Shown: positions 34,858-43,534 of the stretch, one piece after another
Layout: the number at the start of each line of letters is the position of its first letter
Position numbering within the stretch: the stretch's first letter is position 1
DNA from: Methylophilales bacterium LSUCC0135
GTDB lineage: Bacteria; Pseudomonadota; Gammaproteobacteria; Burkholderiales; Methylophilaceae
Reading direction: 5' to 3'
Assembly (NCBI GenBank): GCA_001704575.1
Contig: MCAW01000011.1
Coordinates: forward strand, 23,153-68,050
Length of the DNA stretch: 44,898 bases
Notes under the pieces: model-generated
Told to the model about the DNA's origin: nothing
Seen by the model: only the letters and a program-made list of their open reading frames with translations
Databases searched by the model: none
Program-made: the position numbers and the translations under genes

Positions 34858-36804
34858 GTGGGTAAATCGATAAAAATTTTCTGGGTTCTGGCAAGTGTTG
34901 GTCTGCTGCTCAGCGCAAAAGCGCATGGCGGAGCGGCCGGCGATCCGCTGATAGCCGCGCAGGAGGCCTACAACAAGCAGAATCTTGCCAGCGTCGAAGC
35001 CTATTCGCAGCAGATGAAAGCCAATGCCGACATTCTGGCACCGTACGCCGATTACTGGGCCATGCTGCTGAAGCTCAGCACGGCAAGCGATCAGGACGTC
35101 TCTGCTTTCATCGAACGCTATCAGGCGTTTCCCTTTGCCGACCGGGTGCGCGGTGAGTGGTTGAAACAGCTTGGCAAGCGTCAGGACTGGAACACGTTTT
35201 TTGCCGAACTGGGGCAATTCAAGCGCGAGGATACCGCTGTCAGTTGCCATGCAATGCAAGGGCAGGCTGCGCTGGGCTTTGAACCCGAGGCGCAGAAATT
35301 GCAGCAACTGTGGCTGACCTCTGCCGATCTGCCATCCAATTGCACTCAGCTGTTCGATGCCATGTTCCGTTCGGGCAGCCTGAGCGAGGAGCATGCCTGG
35401 GCGCGTTTTCGCCTTGCCATGCAGGAGGGCAAGATCAGCGTGGCACGGGCGGTGACGAAGTACATCAAGGATATCGACAGCAGCAACATCAAGCTGATCG
35501 ATCGCGTTTATCAGAACCCGCAACAAGTACTGCAGAAGCAATCGATTTCCTACAAGAGCCGCTATGGGCGCGCCCTCAATATCTATGCGCTGGATCGCGT
35601 TGCCAGGACGCAGCCGGCGCTGGCGCTGGAGGTCTGGCAGAACAACCTTGCGCAGTTCAACAGCGAAGAACAGGCCTACATGTGGGGCCGTATCGCGTTG
35701 CACGCCGCACGCAGGCATGACCCCGAGGCCGGCAGATGGTTTGCACTGGCGAAAGATGCGCAGCTAGATAACGAGCAGATGGCCTGGCGTGTGCGCACTG
35801 CATTGCGCGTGCAGAACTGGCCGCAGGTGCAGGCGATGATCGAAGCGATGCCGGCGAGTGAGCAGGAAGTGGCGAGCTGGCGTTACTGGAAAGCCCGCGC
35901 ACTGAAAGCGCAGAAACAGGTCGGCGCTGCTAATGCCATACTCGTGCCGCTTTCGCGCGAACATCACTATTACGGGCTGCTGGCGCTTGAAGAGCTCGGG
36001 GACATCATGATGGCACCGGGCACTGTTTATAAAGCTTCTGCCGACGAGCTCAAGCAGATGGAAAACCGGCCTTCGATCCAGCGTGCGCTGGCGTTGAACA
36101 AGCGTGGTCTGCGCTTGGAAGCCAGAGCTGAATGGGCATGGGCATTGCGCGATTTCGACGATAAACAGCTGATCGCCGCCGCTGAGTTGGCTTTCAGAAG
36201 CGACTGGATCGATGTTGCCATCAATACTGCCGAAAAGACGCGGCTTACGCATGATTTCGCCTTGCGCTTTCCGACGCCTTACCGTGATCTGATGCAGGCG
36301 CATATCAATGAAAACGCCCTGGATGAAGCCTGGGTCTATGGCCTGATCCGGCAGGAAAGTAGGTTTATCGGCGTTGCCAGATCGATTGCCGGCGCATCCG
36401 GCCTCATGCAGGTCATGCCGGCGACCGCCAAATGGATTGCCAAGCGGCTGGGAATGACCGGCTACCAGCCGGCCATGATTACCCAGCTGGATACCAATAT
36501 GCGCTTCGGTACCCACTATATGCGCTACACGCTGGACAGAATGGATGGTCAGGCGCTGATGGCGACGGCGGCGTACAACGCCGGACCATCGCGGCCCAAG
36601 CGTTGGGCGGCACAGCAGCCGCTGGACGGACCGATCTACGCCGATACAATTCCTTTCACGGAAACGCGCGATTATGTGAAAAAAGTCATGGCCAACGCGT
36701 ATTATTATGCGCAGCAGATGGGGCACCGAACCAAGCCGCTGACCGAGCGGCTGGGAACGGTGCCGGCAAATACGGGCGCAGCAGTGAGCGAGAGGCCGGA
36801 ATAA
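34858..36804 (+). CDS. slt: Soluble lytic murein transglycosylase (Slt70-like)
   Basis: Slt cleaves glycan strands of peptidoglycan with formation of 1,6-anhydroMurNAc. I place the start at GTG 34858: AAGGTG is 7 bp upstream and the product then begins with the signal peptide MGKSIKIFWVLASVGLLLSAKAHG; 648 residues result. A long helical superhelix domain (about 30-470) precedes the catalytic domain, which has the active-site glutamate in YGLIRQESRF, then GASGLMQVMPATAKW, YNAGPSRPKRW and FTETRDYVKKVMANAYYY. It acts in the periplasm and fits functionally with the dcw cluster upstream. Confidence 0.93.
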   Translation: MGKSIKIFWVLASVGLLLSAKAHGGAAGDPLIAAQEAYNKQNLASVEAYSQQMKANADILAPYADYWAMLLKLSTASDQDVSAFIERYQAFPFADRVRGEWLKQLGKRQDWNTFFAELGQFKREDTAVSCHAMQGQAALGFEPEAQKLQQLWLTSADLPSNCTQLFDAMFRSGSLSEEHAWARFRLAMQEGKISVARAVTKYIKDIDSSNIKLIDRVYQNPQQVLQKQSISYKSRYGRALNIYALDRVARTQPALALEVWQNNLAQFNSEEQAYMWGRIALHAARRHDPEAGRWFALAKDAQLDNEQMAWRVRTALRVQNWPQVQAMIEAMPASEQEVASWRYWKARALKAQKQVGAANAILVPLSREHHYYGLLALEELGDIMMAPGTVYKASADELKQMENRPSIQRALALNKRGLRLEARAEWAWALRDFDDKQLIAAAELAFRSDWIDVAINTAEKTRLTHDFALRFPTPYRDLMQAHINENALDEAWVYGLIRQESRFIGVARSIAGASGLMQVMPATAKWIAKRLGMTGYQPAMITQLDTNMRFGTHYMRYTLDRMDGQALMATAAYNAGPSRPKRWAAQQPLDGPIYADTIPFTETRDYVKKVMANAYYYAQQMGHRTKPLTERLGTVPANTGAAVSERPE

Positions 36805-36820
36805 CAAATAGAGGATATCA

Positions 36821-37768
36821 ATGCGTATTAATCAGGTATGTGTTTTAGGGGGTTCGGGGTTTGTCGGTAGTGCCATCGTGCACAAGCTGAGTGCGGCGGG
36901 ATATGCCGTCAAGGTCCTGAGCCGGCGCCGGGAAAAATCCAAGCACCTCACGCTGTTGCCCAATGTGCAGGTGGTGGAGTGCGACATCCTCAGCGATGCC
37001 GAACTCGGCTCGCACATGCAAAGCTGCGATGCCGTAATCAATCTCATCGGCATCCTGCATGAAAGCGCGAAAGCCACCTTCGAGCAGATGCATCATCAGT
37101 TACCGGCGCGCCTTGCCGCACTCTGCGAACGTCACGGCATCCGCCGTCTGTTGCACATGAGCGCGTTGCAAACCAGCCCGGATGCGCCTAGCACTTATCT
37201 CCGCTCCAAGGCGGCGGGTGAGGCTGCCGTGATGGCGCACAAGGACAGCATCAATATCACCATTTTCCAGCCCTCCGTCATTTTTGGCCGTGATGACAGC
37301 TTTCTCAATCTGTTCGCCACCGTGGTCAAGCTGATGCCGGTGGTCGCGCTGGCCAAGCCCGATGCCAAATTCCAGCCGGTCTGGGTCGAGGACGTGGCCG
37401 ATGCGTTTGTCAATAGCCTGGATAACGTCGATACCTACGGCAAGACCTACCAGCTGGGCGGCCCGCGCGTCTACACCTTGCGCGAACTGGTCGAGTTCGT
37501 CATTTTCGTGCTCGGCAAGAAACGCAGGATCGTCGGCCTCAACGACAAGCTTTCCTATTGGCAGGCCTATGCAATGGAAAAGCTGCCGGTCAAGCTGATG
37601 ACGCGCGACAACTTCTATTCCATGCAGGTCGACAGCGTCTGCCGGACAGCAATCGCGCCCGAACTCGGCATCAAGCCGACCGCCATCGAAGCCATCGTGC
37701 CGGAATATCTCGCCAACGACACGCCGCGCGCTGCCTACAACCGCTTTCGCGGCATGGCTGGCCGTTAG
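36821..37768 (+). CDS. NDUFA9-like NAD(P)-binding epimerase-fold protein
   Basis: A 315-residue member of the atypical short-chain dehydrogenase group related to the complex I accessory subunit NDUFA9. The Rossmann motif VCLGGSGFVGSAIV-like loop (GGSGFVG at about 11-17) is intact, then VKVLSRRREK, AVINLIGILHE, LLHMSALQ, YLRSKAAGEAAV and IFQPSVIFGRDDSFLN. There is no signal peptide. Bacterial members have been linked to quinone or respiratory functions, but none is certain. It lies 16 bp after slt and 28 bp before the cca start, so co-transcription is likely. Confidence 0.85.
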   Translation: MRINQVCVLGGSGFVGSAIVHKLSAAGYAVKVLSRRREKSKHLTLLPNVQVVECDILSDAELGSHMQSCDAVINLIGILHESAKATFEQMHHQLPARLAALCERHGIRRLLHMSALQTSPDAPSTYLRSKAAGEAAVMAHKDSINITIFQPSVIFGRDDSFLNLFATVVKLMPVVALAKPDAKFQPVWVEDVADAFVNSLDNVDTYGKTYQLGGPRVYTLRELVEFVIFVLGKKRRIVGLNDKLSYWQAYAMEKLPVKLMTRDNFYSMQVDSVCRTAIAPELGIKPTAIEAIVPEYLANDTPRAAYNRFRGMAGR

Positions 37769-37796
37769 CGAAATCTTGCGGCTGACAGGCCAGCAT

Positions 37797-39008
37797 ATGA
37801 GGATTTATCAGGTCGGCGGCGCAGTGCGCGATGCGATGCTGGGGTTGCCGGTCAAGGATTGCGATTACGTCGTCGTCGGCGCCACGCCGGAGCAGATGAG
37901 TGCGCTCGGTTATCGCCCGGTCGGCAAGGATTTCCCGGTTTTTCTGCATCCGCAAACGCAGGAAGAGTACGCGCTGGCGCGCACCGAACGCAAAACCGCA
38001 AAAGGCTATAAAGGTTTTCAGGTGTTCGCCTCGCCCGATGTCACGCTGGAAGAAGACCTGGCGCGGCGCGACCTCACCATCAACGCCATCGCCAGGGCCG
38101 AAGACGGCACGCTGATCGACCCCTACAACGGTCAGGCCGATATCCAAAACAGAATCCTGCGCCACGTCAGCGCAGCCTTTGTCGAAGACCCGGTGCGCAT
38201 CCTGCGCGCTGCCCGCTTTGCTGCCCGATTTACTGATTTTAGCGTCGCGCCGGAAACCTTGCAGCTCATGCAGCACATGGTCGAAGACGGCGAAGTCGAT
38301 GCGCTGGTGCCGGAACGCGTTTGGCAGGAGCTGGCAAAAGGCCTGATGGAAGCCCAACCCTCACGCATGTTCGAAGTGCTGCGCGCTTGTGGCGCCTTGA
38401 AAGTCATCCTGCCCGAGCTCGACCGTCTGTGGGGCGTGCCGCAGCCGCCGCAACATCATCCGGAAATCGACACCGGTGCGCACGTCATGATGGTGGTGGA
38501 TTATGCCGCCGCGCAGGGTTATTCGCTGCCCGTGCGCTTTGCCGCCCTGACGCACGACCTCGGCAAGGGCACCACACCGAAGGACATGCTGCCGCGCCAT
38601 ATCGGCCATGAGGAACTTAGCGTCGATCTGCTCAAGGATGTCTGCAAACGTCTGCGCGTCCCCAACGACTGCAAGGAGCTCGCCCATGTTGTCGCCAGAT
38701 TTCACGGCAAGGTTTACCGCGTTGATGAAATGCGTCCCGACACCAAAGTACGCTTTCTGCAGGACACCGACGCCATTCGCCAGCCTGAACGTTTCAGGCA
38801 ATTCTTGCTGGCCTGCGAATGCGACTCACGCGGCAGAACCGGCTTCGAGGATAAACCCATTCCGCATACCGAAACCTGGCTGAAACTGCTGGATGCCGTC
38901 ATGCAGGTCGATGCCGGCGCAGTGGCAAAGCAATATCAGGAAGCGGAAAAAATCAGGGAAGCGGTGTTCCAGGCGCGGGTGGAGGCGGTCAGGAGTCTGG
39001 TGATCTGA
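37797..39008 (+). CDS. cca: Multifunctional CCA tRNA nucleotidyltransferase
   Basis: Cca adds or repairs the 3' CCA of tRNAs. From ATG 37797 (MRIYQVGGAVRDAMLG, the standard N-terminus; a TTG at 37776 is unneeded) it has 403 residues. The nucleotidyltransferase motifs are GGAVRD and the catalytic DCDYVVVG, then ARRDLTINAIA and EDPVRILRAARFAAR. The C-terminal HD phosphohydrolase domain is visible in ALTHDLGKGTT and HIGHEELS, which identifies the bacterial multifunctional type. A tRNA gene follows 100 bp downstream. Confidence 0.96.
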   Translation: MRIYQVGGAVRDAMLGLPVKDCDYVVVGATPEQMSALGYRPVGKDFPVFLHPQTQEEYALARTERKTAKGYKGFQVFASPDVTLEEDLARRDLTINAIARAEDGTLIDPYNGQADIQNRILRHVSAAFVEDPVRILRAARFAARFTDFSVAPETLQLMQHMVEDGEVDALVPERVWQELAKGLMEAQPSRMFEVLRACGALKVILPELDRLWGVPQPPQHHPEIDTGAHVMMVVDYAAAQGYSLPVRFAALTHDLGKGTTPKDMLPRHIGHEELSVDLLKDVCKRLRVPNDCKELAHVVARFHGKVYRVDEMRPDTKVRFLQDTDAIRQPERFRQFLLACECDSRGRTGFEDKPIPHTETWLKLLDAVMQVDAGAVAKQYQEAEKIREAVFQARVEAVRSLVI

Positions 39009-39081
39009 GGAGGCACGAGCCGCAAATCCAGTGGCTCAGTCAGGCCTTCTGCACTGGTATATCTTTGCGTTTTTGAAGATT

Positions 39082-39087
39082 TATGAT
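39082..39087 (+). promoter_or_regulatory. Possible -10 box for tRNA-Val
   Basis: TATGAT stands 20 bp before the first base of the tRNA. No matching -35 is clear, so this is tentative. Confidence 0.35.
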
Positions 39088-39107
39088 TCAATACGCGCCT
39101 CTCGCAT

Positions 39108-39182
39108 GGGCGGTTAGCTCAGTGGTAGAGCACTGCCTTCACACGGCAGGGGTCACTGGTTCGAACCCAGTACCGCCCACCA
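39108..39182 (+). tRNA. tRNA-Val (anticodon CAC)
   Basis: 75 nt with the CCA end encoded. The acceptor stem pairs GGGCGGT with ACCGCCC; the D arm is GCTCAGTGGTAGAGC; the anticodon stem CTGCC/GGCAG encloses loop TTCACAC, giving anticodon CAC; the T arm is CTGGTTCGAACCCAG. It reads valine codon GTG. A remnant of a tyrosine integrase lies just downstream on the other strand, so its 3' end was probably once an attachment site. Confidence 0.97.
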
Positions 39183-39196
39183 AGTAAATCAAAGTC

Positions 39197-39295
39197 TTAG
39201 CGATCCCCTGCTAGGGCTTTTTGCTTTTCTGCGTGACCATTTCGTGACACATCATCGAGCACCCTTACCGCTTGCCGCACATTGTCCGGTGACAG
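39197..39295 (-). pseudogene. C-terminal remnant of a tyrosine integrase
   Basis: The minus strand codes in one frame for 32 residues ending at TAA (39197-39199). They begin LSPDNVRQAVRVLDDVSR and run on to AEKQKALAGDR. This fits the tail of phage-type integrases, which usually reads Y-x-H-L-S-P-x-x-x-R-x-A-V after the catalytic tyrosine. Upstream of LSPDN the frame runs into unrelated sequence and a palindromic repeat, so the catalytic tyrosine and everything before it are gone. The stop lies 15 bp from the tRNA-Val 3' end, a common place for an island integrase. It is not related closely to the intact integrase at 9942-11360. Confidence 0.65.
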
Positions 39296-39303
39296 TCTAG
39301 TAG

Positions 39304-39333
39304 GGTGGGCAAATGTCTTTTAGCTTGCCCACC
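39304..39333. repeat. REP-like palindrome at the break of the integrase remnant
   Basis: GGTGGGCAA (39304-39312) and TTGCCCACC (39325-39333) form a perfect 9-bp inverted repeat. An outer, imperfect match (CTAGTAGGGTG at 39297-39307 with CACCCTCTAG at about 39361-39370) reaches the slmA stop. The TAGGGTGGGCA type is, from memory, a frequent intergenic repeat. It lies exactly where the integrase remnant loses homology. Confidence 0.6.
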
Positions 39334-39366
39334 GATTAACTATTTTCAGCGTGCGTTGAACACCCT

Positions 39367-39924
39367 CTAGTCAAACATCCCAAGTTGCAGCTGGGCAAAT
39401 TCCATCGGTTTGCGTTTGAAGCCGCTCTTGGCAAACTGGTGCCAGCGGCCGATGACGAAGCTGATCATGAGGTTGGCTTCGGCTTCCGGCAGAATCTTTT
39501 TGCCGGAATCGGTGACGGCGATCTTGAGGCTTTGCTTGATGGTGATTTCCAGGCGGTCGAGCAGCTGGTTGACGCGTTGTTGCAAGGCATCGTCTTCGTT
39601 AACGAGGGCGTCGCCGATCAGCACCCGGGTCATGCCCGGGTTTTTCTCCGCGAATATCAGCAGTACGTTGATGATGCGTTTGACCTGCATGAGGCCATCG
39701 GTTTCTTCGCTGGTGATTTTGTTGATGAGGCCGAACAGGGTTTGCTCGATGAAGTCGATCAGCCCTTCGAACATCTGCGCCTTGCTGGCGAAGTGTCGGT
39801 AGAGCGCCGCTTCGGAAACATCGAGTTTTGCTGCCAGCGCAGCAGTGGTGATTTTTTCGCGCTTGGGAGATTCCAGCATCTTGGCCAGAGTTTCCAGAAT
39901 TTGCTGTTTGCGTTCGCCTGCCAT
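39367..39924 (-). CDS. slmA: Nucleoid occlusion factor SlmA
   Basis: SlmA is a TetR-type DNA-binding protein that blocks FtsZ ring assembly over the chromosome. I start it at the ATG giving MAGERKQQILETLAKMLESP (GAGGAA upstream), 185 residues; the longer frame from 39951 has no support. The helix-turn-helix is ITTAALAAKLDVSEAALYRHFASKAQMF (about 27-55), nearly as in E. coli SlmA, followed by LIDFIEQTLFGLINKI and RNPG-like KNPGMTRVLIGDAL. It is a functional partner of ftsZ at 32077. It lies downstream of the nucleotidase and argB genes on the same strand. Confidence 0.9.
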   Translation of the reverse strand: MAGERKQQILETLAKMLESPKREKITTAALAAKLDVSEAALYRHFASKAQMFEGLIDFIEQTLFGLINKITSEETDGLMQVKRIINVLLIFAEKNPGMTRVLIGDALVNEDDALQQRVNQLLDRLEITIKQSLKIAVTDSGKKILPEAEANLMISFVIGRWHQFAKSGFKRKPMEFAQLQLGMFD

Positions 39925-39951
39925 GGTCGGTTCCTCGTTGGTTTTTCTCAA

Positions 39952-40581
39952 TTATAACCTGATGTGTGTGAGCGCTAACACGCTCGGGATTCTGATATCG
40001 ACAAAGTTCGGTTTGTGCAGCCGCCTGCTGACCCAGATGGTTTTCATGCCCAGCCGTTTGGCGGTCATCAGTGCCGGCAGGCTGTCCTCCAGCATGATGC
40101 AGTCAGCCGGATGCGCGCGGATGCTGTGCAGCATGCGGGCAAATCCGCGCGGCGATGGCTTGGGGTGAAAGCGGCTGCTTTCGACGCTGAACACCTCTTC
40201 GAACAGGTCGGCAACGCCAAGCAGGTTCAGCACACGCGTTGCGTAATGGCTGGGGGCATTGGTAAAGACGACCTTGCGGCCGTCAAGCTGTTGCAGCCAG
40301 TGGCGCAGGCGTTTGCGCTGCACCACCATTTCATGCAACGCCGGAAACTGATGCGTTTCATGCAGAAAATGTGCGGGACGGATGCCGTGATGCCGGGTAA
40401 GGCCTTTCATCGTGGCGCCGTAGATATGCCAGTAATGACGGCGCAACGCATGGGCATCCTCTTCCTCCAGCTCCAGGTGGTCCATGATGTATTGCGTCAT
40501 CGCCTGGTTCATCACCGGGAAGATGTGCGCGTCGGCGTCGTGCAGGGTGTTGTCGAGATCGAACACCCAGACACGACTCAC
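39952..40581 (-). CDS. HAD-family pyrimidine 5'-nucleotidase
   Basis: A haloacid dehalogenase-like phosphatase. I prefer the GTG at 40581 (AGGA upstream; product begins VSRVWVFDLDNTLHDAD), giving 209 residues. The frame stays open to a TTG at 40656, but the added 25 residues (PCYSTVRVGRSSS) look non-coding. Motif I is FDLDNTLHD with the nucleophile aspartate, motif II KVVFTNAPSHY, motif III the lysine in FHPKPSPRGF, motif IV MLEDSLPALMTAK. The family removes phosphate from UMP and CMP. The order argB / nucleotidase / slmA is, as I recall, conserved in betaproteobacteria. Confidence 0.85.
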   Translation of the reverse strand: MSRVWVFDLDNTLHDADAHIFPVMNQAMTQYIMDHLELEEEDAHALRRHYWHIYGATMKGLTRHHGIRPAHFLHETHQFPALHEMVVQRKRLRHWLQQLDGRKVVFTNAPSHYATRVLNLLGVADLFEEVFSVESSRFHPKPSPRGFARMLHSIRAHPADCIMLEDSLPALMTAKRLGMKTIWVSRRLHKPNFVDIRIPSVLALTHIRL

Positions 40582-40707
40582 CTTTTCCTGCTCCAGTTCG
40601 ATGGCGAGACAAGGCGACGACGAGCGACCGACGCGGACAGTGCTGTAGCACGGCAAGGAGGGAGCGAGGAAGTCAACGCAGTATCGCCGATGAAATGGAG
40701 ACTGGAA

Positions 40708-41628
<921 letters not shown>

Positions 41629-41720
41629 TTACCTTGAAAAAAAGCCGGAGACGGTGGCCAAATTATGCTAACTTTTACTCAGCTGTCGCTGGTCAGGTCT
41701 TTGATGCAAACGAGGAAAGC

Positions 41721-43394
41721 ATGCCGAGTGATATCGAGATTGCCCAACAGGCAAAAATGAGAAAAATCAGCGAGATTGCTGCAGAGCTCGGCCTGGCCGA
41801 AGACTCGGTCGAGCATTTCGGCCGCTACAAGGCCAAGATCAATCCTCGGCTCAATCCCCACCTGCAGGAACGGCCGGACGGCAAGCTGATTCTGGTGACG
41901 GCCATCAGCCCCAGCCCGGCGGGAGAAGGCAAGACGACGACGACCGTGGGCTTGGGGGACGCGCTCAATCGTATCGGCAAAAATGCCATTGTCTGTCTGC
42001 GCGAACCTTCGATGGGGCCGGTGTTCGGCATGAAGGGCGGCGCTGCCGGCGGCGGCCACGCCCAGGTGGTGCCGATGGAAGACATCAATCTGCATTTTAC
42101 CGGCGACTTTGCGGCGATTGCCTTGGCGCATAATCTGCTCGCCGCGCTGATCGATAACCACATCCATCAGGGCAATCCCCTGCAGATTGACCCGCGCCAG
42201 GTGACCTGGAAGCGTGTGATGGACATGAATGATCGCGCGTTGCGGCAGATCGTCGTCGGCCTCGGCGGCAAGGTCAACGGGCAGGCGCGCGAGGATGGCT
42301 TCGATATCGTCGTCGCCTCCGAGGTGATGGCGATTTTCTGTCTGGCGGAATCGCTCAAGGATCTGAAGCACAGACTCGGCAATATCGTCATCGGCTATAC
42401 CTACGACGGCAAGCCGGTGCAGGCGCGCGACCTCAACGCGCACGGCGCGATGGCGGTGCTGTTGAAGGACGCGATCAAGCCGAATCTGGTACAAACGCTG
42501 GAACATACTCCCGCCATCATTCACGGCGGACCGTTCGCCAACATTGCCCACGGCTGCAATTCAGTCATCGCCACCAGGCTCGGTCTCAAGCTGGCGGATT
42601 ATGTCGTCACCGAAGCCGGCTTTGGTGCCGATCTCGGGGCAGAGAAATTCATCGATATCAAATGCCGGAAATCCGGTTTACGGCCGGCCGCTTGCGTGGT
42701 GGTGGCAACCATCCGTGCGCTCAAGTATCACGGCGGCGTGGAGGTGCCCGACCTGCAGAAAGAAAACCTGCAGGCACTGGAAGCGGGGCTGGCCAATCTG
42801 CAAAAGCACGTGGAGAACGTCACAACTCACTACGGATTGTCCTGCGTGGTGGCGATCAACCGTTTCAGTGCGGATACCGATGCCGAGATCGCGCTGGTCA
42901 GGCAGCGCCTGGCGCAGCAGGGTGTGAACGTGGTGCTGGCCGAGCATTGGGCCAAAGGCGGAGCCGGCGCGGTCGCACTGGCCGAAGAGGTGGTGCGTTT
43001 GATCGCGCAGGGTGAGAGCCGCATGCGCTTTGTCTACGAAGAAACCGATCCCCTGTGGGAGAAGCTGCGCAAGCTGGCCACACGCATCTACGGCGCGGCC
43101 GACATTCATGCGCCGCGTCGCTTGCGTGTGCAGATCGACCAGATGCAGGCCGATGGCTACGGCCATTACCCGATCTGTGTCGCCAAAACCCAGTATTCCT
43201 TTTCCACCGATGCCAGCGCGCGCGGCGTAGCCAAAGACCATGTTGTCAACGTGCGCGCAATCAGGCTTTGCGCCGGGGCGGAGTTTATCGTCATCATCTG
43301 CGACGACATCATGACCATGCCCGGTCTGCCGAAAGAGCCCTGTGCGACGCGGATCGATATCGATGATGAAGGACGTGTCAGCGGACTTTATTGA
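41721..43394 (+). CDS. fhs: Formate--tetrahydrofolate ligase
   Basis: Fhs makes 10-formyltetrahydrofolate from formate, THF and ATP, feeding C1 units to purine and fMet-tRNA synthesis. From ATG 41721 (GAGGAAAG upstream) it has 557 residues, the usual size. Motifs are the ATP loop [65 protein letters not shown] and MPGLPKEP near the C-terminus. The 128-bp gap to the divergent argB should hold promoters for both. It converges with argA; a hairpin between them (43398-43422) is oriented to end argA. Confidence 0.97.
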   Translation: MPSDIEIAQQAKMRKISEIAAELGLAEDSVEHFGRYKAKINPRLNPHLQERPDGKLILVTAISPSPAGEGKTTTTVGLGDALNRIGKNAIVCLREPSMGPVFGMKGGAAGGGHAQVVPMEDINLHFTGDFAAIALAHNLLAALIDNHIHQGNPLQIDPRQVTWKRVMDMNDRALRQIVVGLGGKVNGQAREDGFDIVVASEVMAIFCLAESLKDLKHRLGNIVIGYTYDGKPVQARDLNAHGAMAVLLKDAIKPNLVQTLEHTPAIIHGGPFANIAHGCNSVIATRLGLKLADYVVTEAGFGADLGAEKFIDIKCRKSGLRPAACVVVATIRALKYHGGVEVPDLQKENLQALEAGLANLQKHVENVTTHYGLSCVVAINRFSADTDAEIALVRQRLAQQGVNVVLAEHWAKGGAGAVALAEEVVRLIAQGESRMRFVYEETDPLWEKLRKLATRIYGAADIHAPRRLRVQIDQMQADGYGHYPICVAKTQYSFSTDASARGVAKDHVVNVRAIRLCAGAEFIVIICDDIMTMPGLPKEPCATRIDIDDEGRVSGLY

Positions 43395-43397
43395 GGT

Positions 43398-43422
43398 GAA
43401 AAAAAGCGGCCGGATGGCCGCT
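43398..43422 (-). terminator. Rho-independent terminator, argA direction
   Basis: AGCGGCC (43405-43411), loop GGAT, GGCCGCT (43416-43422) is a perfect 7-bp GC-rich stem. On the minus strand it is followed by seven T, so it should end argA transcription 113 bp after its stop. On the plus strand it lacks a T-run. Confidence 0.85.
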
Positions 43423-43534
43423 GGAGCGAGGAGATTATTTGAGACTGAGATCAAAATTGCTTGCCTGAACTTTCAGTCTGATCATGAAATTGGGGGCACG
43501 GGCAAAATTTCAAGTCCGGCGCATGAGGTCTGCG

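Noticed and set aside
39198-39230. CCC/GGG stem with T-run after tRNA-Val as a terminator
   Set aside because: The stem is only 3 bp with a loose extension, and the same bases code for the integrase remnant on the other strand.
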